From positions 1 through 25,512 of the forward strand of contig DASWNP010000016.1 of the NCBI GenBank assembly GCA_036399175.1: 25,512 nucleotides of DNA, read 5' to 3'. Made by a program: the position numbers and the translations under genes. Shown here in pieces: positions 1-9,000 of the stretch. A model generated the notes under the pieces. The model saw nothing but the letters and a program-made list of their open reading frames with translations. It made no database searches and was not told where the DNA came from. Position 1 is the first letter of the stretch. Each line of letters starts with the position of its first letter. The DNA is from DASWNP01 sp036399175 (GTDB lineage: Bacteria > Acidobacteriota > Blastocatellia > Pyrinomonadales > Pyrinomonadaceae).

Positions 1-3000
1 TCGCCATGCTCGGCGTGCTCAAGGCGGGCGCGGCCTACGTGCCCTTAGACCCGACTTATCCTGCGCAACGCCTCGCCTTCATGCTCGCAGACACGCAGGC
101 GCGAGTCGTCGTCAGTCAGAGCAAGTGGACGGAGAAGCTGCATAAGCTGTCCGCTCACGACGCGACCGTTGTTCATCTGGACACGGAAGCGACTCTCATC
201 GCACGCGAGAGCGCGGAGAATCTACGCGTCGAAGTCTCGGCAGAGAATCTGGCAAACGTCATCTACACGTCGGGCTCGACCGGCACGCCGAAGGGCGTCT
301 GCGTCCTGCATCGAGGCGTCGTCCGCCTTGTTAAAGAGAACGAATCAGTCGATTTGTTCGGTGACGAAGAGGTGCTGATGCAGGCGGCACCGCTGGCCTT
401 CGATGCCTCGACGTTAGAAATCTGGGGAAGTCTCCTGAACGGCGGGCGGCTCGTCGTCATGGCGTCGGAGCTTGCCTCGCTCGAAGAGATAGGACGTACT
501 ATCAGAGAGCGGCGAGTGACGACGCTGTGGCTCACAGCCGGACTCTTTCATCTGATGATGGAGGAGCGAGCCGAAGATTTGCGAGGGCTGCGGCAGATGT
601 TTGCAGGAGGCGACGTGCTGTCGGTTGCGCACGTGCGCAGATTCCTCTCGATGTTTCCCTCGACGAGCCTAGTCAACGGTTACGGCCCGACGGAAAACAC
701 TATCTTCACCGCCATCGAAAGGATGCGGGGCGAGGCGAAGCTGGAGAGCACGGTTCCGATCGGTCGGCCGGTCTCAAACACAACAGTTTATATTCTGGAC
801 GAGCATCTGCGACCCGTGCCGCGCGGTGTGGTGGGAGAACTCTACACGGGCGGAGACGGGCTGGCGCGGGGCTACTTCAACCGCCCCGAGATGACAGCCG
901 AGCGATTCATACCGAACCCATTCGGGGAAGCGGGAGGGGAACGACTGTATCGAACGGGCGACCTGGCGCGTTACCTCGAAGATGGGCGGATAGAGTTCGT
1001 GGGGCGGTGCGACGAGCAGGTGAAGGTGAGGGGATTTCGCATCGAGCTTGGAGAGATAGAGGCGGCGCTCAAGCGTCATGCGTCGGTTTCGGAGTCGGTC
1101 GTGGTGGCGCGCGAGGACGCGCCGGGCGAGCGTCGTCTGGTCGCTTACGTGGTCGAGCGAACGGAGGCGCAGGCCGAAGGGGAAGAGTCAATCGAAGCAC
1201 GGCTCGAAGAGGAACAGGTCGCCGAGTGGCAGATGGTGCACGACGAGGAGGTCTTCAATCAGAGCGCGCCGCTCGCCGACCCGACCTTCAACATCATCGG
1301 ATGGAACAGCAGCTATACGGGCGAGGCCATCCCCGCCGAAGAGATGCGCGAGTGGGTGGAGGAATCGGTCGCGCTGATTCGCGCTGGCAGCCCGCGTCGC
1401 ATTCTCGAAATCGGTTGCGGCACGGGGCTTCTACTCTTTCGTCTCGCGCCCTCGTCCGAGACTTACGTCGGCACGGATTTCTCGCCTGCCGTGCTCGCTT
1501 ACATCCGGAAAAATTGGCGGGCGCACGCAGAGACGCAGACGAAGTTGATGCTGCTTGAGCGTCGCGCCGACGACTTCAGAGAGCTTGAAGAGCGCGGCTT
1601 CGATGCGGTCGTGCTCAACTCGGTCGTGCAGTATTTTCCGAGCGTCGATTATCTTCTGCGCGTGCTCGAAGGAGCTTTGGAGCGCGTCGCGGACGGCGGC
1701 TTCGTCTTCGTCGGCGACGTGCGCAGCCTGCCTCTCTTAGAAGCCTTTCACGCGTCGATCGAGCTTGAGAAGGCCGACGCGTCGCTCGGGCTCACGCAGT
1801 TGCACCGGCTCATCCGTCGCGGCGTCCGTCACGAAGAAGAACTGTGTCTCGACCCGGCCTTTTTCGTCGCGCTCAAAGAGCACGTGCCGCGCATCAGCCA
1901 CGTCGAGATTCTGCCGAAGCGTGCGAGCGACGAGAACGAGATGACGCGCTTTCGTTATCAGGTCGTGCTGCACGTCGGCGCGAAGCACGCGCGCGTCGGC
2001 GCAGAGCAGTGGCTCGACTGGCGAAAATCGCGCTCGGGCATCCGGGAGATTCGGCGCATGCTCGTCGAGGGTGCGCCGGAGACGCTCGGGCTCGCCTCCA
2101 TCGCCAACGCGCGCGTCTGCCAGGCGACGCAGATTATGGAAAGGCTCGAAGGCATGCTCGACGCGCGGCGAGCGGAGCGAAGAGGAGAGGGTGAAGAGAA
2201 CGGAGAAGGCTCGCCGAAGGCGGGCGCGCCTGGAGAAGCAGCACCGACCGTCTCGGAGCTGCGCGAGGTTTTGCGAAAGGATTCGTGCGAAGGGCTCGAC
2301 CCGCAGGAGCTTCGGGCGCTCGGCGCTGAGCTTTCCTACGACGTTCACGTCAACTGGGCGCGTCACGACGCGGAAGGGCGCTTCGACGTGCTCTTCCGAC
2401 GCCGTCGTGAAAAGTCGCTTGAAGAGGAGCGCGTAGAGAAGCTCGCGCCGGTTTTTCCGGCAGACGAGAGGCGGCAACATCGAAATCTGGGCGCGTATGC
2501 CAACAAGCCTTTGCAGGGCAGGTTCGCGCGCCAGCTCGTTCCGCAGTTGCGCGACTTTCTGGGCGGGCAGTTGCCCGACTACATGATTCCTTCGGCCTTC
2601 GTCCTGCTCGACGAGCTGCCTCTGACGCCGAGCGGCAAAATCGACCGCCGCCGCCTGCCTGCGCCCGACGAGGCGCGACCGGAGCTTCGCGGCGCATTCG
2701 TCGCGCCTCGCAATGAGACGGAGAAGGCGCTCGCGGAGCTTTGGGCGAGCGTGCTCGGCGCGGCGCGCGTCGGCGCTGAAGACAACTTCTTCGAGCTTGG
2801 CGGCCACTCGCTTCTGGCGACGCAGGTCGTCTCGCGTATCAGGGAGCGGTTTCAGGTCGAGCTGGCCTTGCGTGAGTTGTTCGAGCAGCCGACCGTCGCC
2901 GCGCTCGCCGCGCGTCTTGACGAAGTGCGCCTGAGCGGCGCGCAGGTGCAGACGCCCGCAATCGTGCCCGTCGCGCGTGAGGCGCGTCGCGTCAAGCGTT

Positions 3001-3029
3001 CCTCGCTCTCAAGCGTGAAGAAAGGTTAG
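1..3029 (+). CDS. NRPS, 5'-partial: A domain with embedded N-methyltransferase, then PCP
   Basis: The reading frame is open at the left edge (first full codon at base 3) and stops with TAG at 3027-3029. It begins inside an adenylation domain just before core A3 (YTSGSTGTPKG from base 264). Core A5 (YGPTEN, base 681), YRTGD and the VKVRGFRIELGEIE core follow. After A8 comes an inserted SAM-dependent methyltransferase with the family signature FNIIGWNSSYTG and motif I (ILEIGCGTGLL, about 1400-1435). The A domain then finishes with A10 (PLTPSGKIDRR), followed by a carrier protein whose phosphopantetheine Ser is in GGHS (2808-2810). The pocket residues I read are D-A-L-W-F-G-G-I-F-K, closest to Val-type codes, so N-methyl-Val is predicted. 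This inserted arrangement is the usual one for N-methylating modules. There is no thioesterase; the chain should pass to the gene at 3067. The C-terminal tail is basic (RRVKRSS...KKG), perhaps for docking. The upstream condensation domain lies outside the window. Confidence 0.95.
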   Translation, partial: AMLGVLKAGAAYVPLDPTYPAQRLAFMLADTQARVVVSQSKWTEKLHKLSAHDATVVHLDTEATLIARESAENLRVEVSAENLANVIYTSGSTGTPKGVCVLHRGVVRLVKENESVDLFGDEEVLMQAAPLAFDASTLEIWGSLLNGGRLVVMASELASLEEIGRTIRERRVTTLWLTAGLFHLMMEERAEDLRGLRQMFAGGDVLSVAHVRRFLSMFPSTSLVNGYGPTENTIFTAIERMRGEAKLESTVPIGRPVSNTTVYILDEHLRPVPRGVVGELYTGGDGLARGYFNRPEMTAERFIPNPFGEAGGERLYRTGDLARYLEDGRIEFVGRCDEQVKVRGFRIELGEIEAALKRHASVSESVVVAREDAPGERRLVAYVVERTEAQAEGEESIEARLEEEQVAEWQMVHDEEVFNQSAPLADPTFNIIGWNSSYTGEAIPAEEMREWVEESVALIRAGSPRRILEIGCGTGLLLFRLAPSSETYVGTDFSPAVLAYIRKNWRAHAETQTKLMLLERRADDFRELEERGFDAVVLNSVVQYFPSVDYLLRVLEGALERVADGGFVFVGDVRSLPLLEAFHASIELEKADASLGLTQLHRLIRRGVRHEEELCLDPAFFVALKEHVPRISHVEILPKRASDENEMTRFRYQVVLHVGAKHARVGAEQWLDWRKSRSGIREIRRMLVEGAPETLGLASIANARVCQATQIMERLEGMLDARRAERRGEGEENGEGSPKAGAPGEAAPTVSELREVLRKDSCEGLDPQELRALGAELSYDVHVNWARHDAEGRFDVLFRRRREKSLEEERVEKLAPVFPADERRQHRNLGAYANKPLQGRFARQLVPQLRDFLGGQLPDYMIPSAFVLLDELPLTPSGKIDRRRLPAPDEARPELRGAFVAPRNETEKALAELWASVLGAARVGAEDNFFELGGHSLLATQVVSRIRERFQVELALRELFEQPTVAALAARLDEVRLSGAQVQTPAIVPVAREARRVKRSSLSSVKKG

Positions 3030-3066
3030 AGGCCGACACGCATCACACTTCGCCGTCGAACGTCGC

Positions 3067-6000
3067 ATGACAGAAACTCAGACGAATCTCTCTCTCAAGA
3101 CCGACCCCGAGCCTGCCGCCGACTCGCCGGCCATCGCAGGCGAAGCCGCCGCAACCACCGAAGATGTCTTCGTCTTCCCCGTCTCATTCGCGCAGCAGCG
3201 CCTCTGGTTTCTTCAACAGATGGAGCCCGAGGGCGCGACCTACAACGTGCCCGTCGCCACGCGCCTCAAGGGACGCCTCGACACGTCGGTTCTCGAACAG
3301 ACGCTCAGGGAGATAATCCGCCGACACGAATCTCTGCGCACGACCTTCGACATCGTCGAAGGCGAGCCCGTGCAGCTCATCTCCGAGCACTTCGGGCTCG
3401 CGCTGCCAATCGAAGATTTGAGTCAGCTTCCCGCCGCAGAGAGAGAAGAAGCGGCGCGCCGGCTGTCGAACGAAGAGGTGCGAAAGCCCTTCGACCTCTC
3501 GAAAGGGCCGCTTCTTCGCGCGCGCCTCCTGCGTCTCGACGAGGACGACCACGTTCTTCTCGTGACGCTCCATCACATCATCTCTGACGGGTGGTCGATG
3601 GGCGTGCTCGTCGGCGAAGTGGCGACGCTCTACAGGGCTTACGCCGAGGGCGAGGAGTCGCCGCTCGCGGAGCTTCCGCTTCAGTACGCCGACTACGCGC
3701 AGTGGCAGCGCGAGTGGCTGCAAGGCGACGCGCTCGAAGCGCAGCTCGATTACTGGCGGCGACAACTCAAAGGCGCGCCGCCCGTGCTTGAGCTGCCGAC
3801 CGACAGGCCGCGCCCGCCCGTCCAGAGTTTTCGCGGCGCGCAGGAAACGTTCGCGCTCTCCGAGAGCCTGAGCGACGAGCTGCGTAAGCTCTGCGCACGC
3901 GAAGGCGCGACGCTCTACATGCTCCTGCTCGCCGCCTTCCAGACGCTCCTTCATCGCTACACGAATCAGACCGACATCGTCGTCGGCACGCCCATCGCCG
4001 GGCGTAACCGCAGCGAGCTTGAGGGGCTCATCGGATTTTTCATCAACACGCTGGTCTTGAGAGCGGACGTATCGGGCAACCCGACTTTTCGCGAATTGCT
4101 CGGGCGCGTGCGCGAAGTGGCGCTCGGGGCATACGCGCATCAGGACGTGCCGTTTGAAAAACTGGTCGAAGAGTTTCAGACCGAGAGAGACCTCAGTCAC
4201 ATGCCGCTCGTGCAGGTGTTGTTCGCCTTGCAGAACACGCCGGAGAAAGAGGCTGTGGAGTTGCCCGGTCTGACGCTCGCGGGCGTCGAGGCCGACAACG
4301 GGACGGCACGCTTCGACCTCTCCTTCAACGTCTGGGAGAGCGGGCGCACCATCGAAGGCTTCATGCGCTACAAGACGGAATTGTTCGACGCTTCGACCGT
4401 GCGGCGCATGCTCTCGCACTTCCGAAACCTGCTCGTCGGCGTCGCCCTCCGTCCCGACCGCCGCATCTCGGAGCTTCCGCTTCTCGACGATGAAGAACGC
4501 GCACAGCTTCAGAACTGGAACGCGACGCGCGCCGATTATCCTTCAGAACAAACGCTGCACGCCCTCTTTGAAGCGCAGGCGGAACGGACTCCCGATAGCA
4601 TCGCTCTCATCTTCGAGCGGGAAAGCATCAGCTACCGAGAGCTGAACCGGCGCGCCAACCGTCTCGCCAATCATCTGCGGTGTCGGGTCGGACGCCGCGA
4701 CACTCTCGTCGCCGTCTGCGCCGAGCGCTCCGTCGAGCTGGTCGTCGGCCTGCTCGCGGTGCTCAAGGCAGGCGGCGCTTATGTGCCCATCGACCCGGCC
4801 TACCCGCACGAGCGCATCGCCTTCATGCTCGAAGACGCGCGCCCGCGCCTGCTGCTCACACAGGAGCGACTGCTCGCGTCGCTTCCGCGCGGCGAGGCCG
4901 AAGTCTTCCGTCTCGACGCCGACCGGGAGAAGGTTGCGAGCGAAGACGAAGGGAATCCGCAGGTGAGAGTCGCGCCTGAAAATCTCGCTTACATGATTTA
5001 CACGTCGGGCTCGACCGGAAAGCCCAAAGGCGCTTTGAACACACACGCCGCCATCTGCAACCGGCTTCTCTGGATGCAGGACGCCTACCGGCTCGACTCT
5101 TCAGACCGCGTCCTGCAAAAGACGCCCTACAGCTTCGACGTGTCGGTCTGGGAATTCTTCTGGCCTCTGTTGACGGGCGCACGCCTGGTCGTCGCACGTC
5201 CCGGCGGCCATCAGGACAGCGCCTACCTGGTCGAACTCGTCGAGCGCGAACAAATCACGACGCTGCACTTCGTCCCCTCGATGCTTCAACTCTTCCTCGC
5301 CGAAAGAGACCTCCGGCGGCGCTGCGCATCTTTGCGCCGCGTCCTCTGTAGCGGCGAGGCGCTGCCCTTCGAGCTTCAACAAAAATTCTTCGCGCATCTG
5401 GACACGGAGCTACACAACCTTTACGGCCCGACCGAGGCAGCCGTCGATGTCACCTTCTGGCAATGCGAGCGCGACTCGACGCGCCCGCTCGTGCCAATCG
5501 GACGACCGATTGCAAACGTCGAAATTCAACTGCTCGACCCGTATCTGAACCAGCTTCCCATCGGCATTGCCGGAGAGCTTTACATCGGCGGCGCGGGGCT
5601 CGCGCGCGGCTATCTCAATCGACCAGAGCTGACCGCCGAGCGTTTCATTCCAAACCCTTTCGGCGAAGCAATCGGCGAACGACTCTACCGGACGGGAGAC
5701 CTCGCGCGTCGTCTTGCTGATGGAGAGATAGAGTTTCTCGGTCGCGTCGATTATCAGGTGAAGATTCGCGGCTTCCGCATTGAGTTGGGGGAGATAGAGG
5801 CGGCGCTCGTCGCGCATGAGGGCGTCGGCGAGTGTCAGGTTTTGGCGCGCGAGGATGCGCCGGGCGATAAGCGTCTCGTAGCTTACATCGTCGCGCGCGA
5901 AACGAGCGCGACGAGCGCGGGCGAGCTGCGCGAGTTTCTACAGGCGCGTCTGCCGGAATACATGATACCGTCGGCCTTCGTCTCGCTCGACGCATTTCCT

Positions 6001-9000
6001 TTGACGCCCAACGGCAAGGTTGACCGTCGCGCTCTGCCCGCACCCGGCGCGGCTCGCCCTGAGCTGCGGCAGACATACGTCGCGCCGCGCAACGGGCTGG
6101 AGACGATGCTCGTCGAGATGTGGCGAGAGACGCTCGGCATCGAGCGCATCGGCGTCGAGGACAACTTCTTCGAGCTTGGCGGCGATTCCATCAAGGGCGC
6201 AATTTTCATCAACCGTTTGCAGGAGACGCTCGGCCAGATAATTCACGTCGTCGTCATCTTCACCTCGCCGACCGTCGCACAGCTCGCCGCCTACCTGCGC
6301 GAGCACTACCGCGAAGCCGTCTCGAAAATCGAGGGCGCTGAGCCCGCGTCCGGCTCTGTCGAAGCTTCCACGAGCGAAGCGCAAGCGCCCGCGAAGCCGC
6401 TCGATGAAGAGATGCTGGACGCAGCGCGTCGGCTCATCAAGCCTCTTCAGCCGCGCGCTAAGGTTAAGGCTTCCGTCTCGAAGAATCCGCCGGCCGTCTT
6501 CGTGCTGTCGCCGCCGCGTTCGGGTTCGACGCTGTTGAGAGTGATGCTGGCAGGGCATCCGGCGCTGTTTGCGCCGCCGGAGCTTGAGCTGCTGTCGTTC
6601 AATACGCTCGCAGAACGTCGTGCAGCCTTCTCCGGCGCGCAGGCGTTCTGGCTCGAAGGTGCGCTGCGCGCTTTGCTGGAGGCGCACGGCGTCGGTACGG
6701 ACGAGGCCGGAAATATCATGCGCGAGTATGAGGAACGTGGGCTGACGACGCAGGAATTTTACAGGGAGTTGCAGTCGGCCATCGGCTCGCGTCGGCTGGT
6801 CGATAAGACGCCCTCCTACGCGATGGACGGACGCATCCTAGAACGCGCCGAAGAGGATTTCGACGGCGCGCTCTACGTGCATCTGCTCAGGCATCCTTCG
6901 GCCATGATTCATTCCTTCGAGGAAGCGCGGATGGATCAGGTCTTCTTCCGCTATGAGCACAGCTTCAGCACGCGCGAGGTGGCAGAGATTATCTGGACGA
7001 TAAGTCACCGGAACATTCTCGCGTTTCTCAAAGGCGTGCCGCGCGAGCGACAGCACCGCGTCGTCTTCGAGGAGCTGGTCGGTCGTCCACGCGAGACGCT
7101 TGAGAGTCTCTGTCGTTTTCTCGGCGTGGAGCTTCACCCGGAGATGCTGGAGCCCTACAGGGAGAAGGCGCGGCGCATGACCGACGGGCTTCACAAAGAG
7201 TCGAGGATGCTCGGCGACGTGAAGTTTCATAGTCACGCTTCGATTGATGCGGGCGTCGCTCGGTGTTGGGAGCAGAAGCGCGACGCCTTTGCGCTCGGCG
7301 AGCCGACGGTGCGCCTCGCGGGGCTTCTGGGCTACGAAGTTCCGAAGGCGTTTGAAGGCGGCGCTGGCGAGCATCCCTCGTCTGAACAGTTTGAATGGAA
7401 GCTCGCGGTCAGCTCTTCGATGCCGGAGCGTTCGCTCGCGATTCCGCGCGTCGCGCGCGAGACCGTTGAGCCTCTGCCGCTCTCGTTTGCGCAGCAGCGC
7501 CTCTTTTTCCTCGACCGCATCGTGCCGCGCAAATCGGCCTACAACATCCCGCTCGCCGTCCGCGTGCGCGGCGCGCTCGACGTGGAAGCTTTGCAGCGCA
7601 GCCTGCATGAGCTTGTCCGGCGTCACGAATCACTGCGCACGTCGTTCCCGCTCGTCGGCGGCGAGCCCGCGCAGCGCATCGAGCCGCGCGCTTTCGTCGC
7701 GCTGCTGGCGATGGATTTGAGCCAGTACGCGGAGGCCGAGCGCGAAGAGCGCCTGCGGCGCATCGCCACCGAAGAAGCGCGACTGCATTTCGACCTCAAG
7801 CGCGGCCCACTGTTTCGCTCCAACCTGCTCAAGCTCGCCGAAGACGACCACGCCCTCATCTTCAACATGCACCACATCATTTCCGACGGCTGGTCAATCG
7901 GCATCCTTATCCGCGAGCTGGCGACCCTTTACGACGCCTTCGCTGCGGGCAAGCCCTCGCCGCTCGAAGAGCTGCCCGTGCAATATGCCGACTTCGCCGT
8001 CTGGCAGCGCGGCTGGCTGACGGGCGAGGGTCTCGCGTTGCAGCTCGACTACTGGAGAGAGAAGCTTTCGGGCGCGTCGGTGCTGCAACTGCCGACCGAC
8101 AGGCCGCGCCCGCCCGCGCAAACCTTCCCCGGCGCAAACTCCCGGCGCGTGCTCCCGCCCCAGCTCTCCGCCGCGCTGCAAGACCTGTGTCGGCGCGAAG
8201 GCGCGACGCTCTACATGCTCCTGCTCGCCGCCTTCCAGACGCTCCTTCATCGCTACACGAATCAGACCGACATCGTCGTCGGCACGCCCATCGCCGGACG
8301 CAACCACGCCGAGATAGAAAACCTCATCGGATTTTTCGTCAACACGCTGGTCTTGAGAACGGACGTATCGGGCAACCCGACTTTTCGCGAGTTGCTCGGG
8401 CGCGTGCGCGAAGTGGCGCTCGGGGCATACGCGCATCAGGACGTGCCGTTTGAAAAACTGGTCGAAGAGCTGAACGTCGAGCGCGACCCGAGCCGCACGC
8501 CTCTCTTTCAGGTGCTCTTCGCCATGCAGAACGCCCCGCGACCGGAGCTGAAGCTCGACGCCGGTCTCAGCTTCGACGCGGTGGAGATTGAAGGCGGCGC
8601 GGCCAAGTTCGACCTCTCGCTCACGTTTCAGGAGACGGCCGCGGGTCTTGTCGCCAACGTCGAATACAACACAGACCTCTTCGACGCTTCGACCGCCGAG
8701 CGCATGTTGCGTCATCTCGAAATCCTGCTCGAAGCCGTCGTCGCCAACCCGGACGAGCGTATCTCCGCCGTCACGATTCTGACCGGAGAAGAGCGAGCGC
8801 GCACGCAGGCGACGCCCTATCAAGAAAGCCTGCAAGACGGGTCGGCGACGATTCAGGAGTTGTTCGAGCGACAGGTCGAGAAGACGCCCGACGCCGTCGC
8901 TTTAATCTCCGGCGACGAGCGCATCAGCTACGGCGAGCTGAACGCTCGCGCCAATCGTCTCGCGCGTTACCTGCGAAGCTCAGGCGTCGGCGCGGAGACT

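Noticed and set aside
527..1558. Plus-strand frame of 343 codons overlapping the first NRPS
   Set aside because: Very rich in Arg and Ala, no domain, and out of frame with a complete A-methyltransferase domain.
3184..4419. Minus-strand frame of 411 codons inside the TE-containing NRPS
   Set aside because: Antisense of condensation-domain sequence. A similar antisense frame recurs under the paralogous C domain, as expected of a shadow.
4665..4710. Odd RCRVGRRDT segment in the Ser A domain, as if two compensating frameshifts had occurred
   Set aside because: The segment has the same length as its counterparts and keeps VG and DTLV in frame. Ordinary substitution in a variable loop explains it as well.
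6040..6490. PCP-ST linker as a broken domain remnant
   Set aside because: It is a low-complexity Ala/Glu/Lys linker that keeps frame and leads directly into the intact sulfotransferase.
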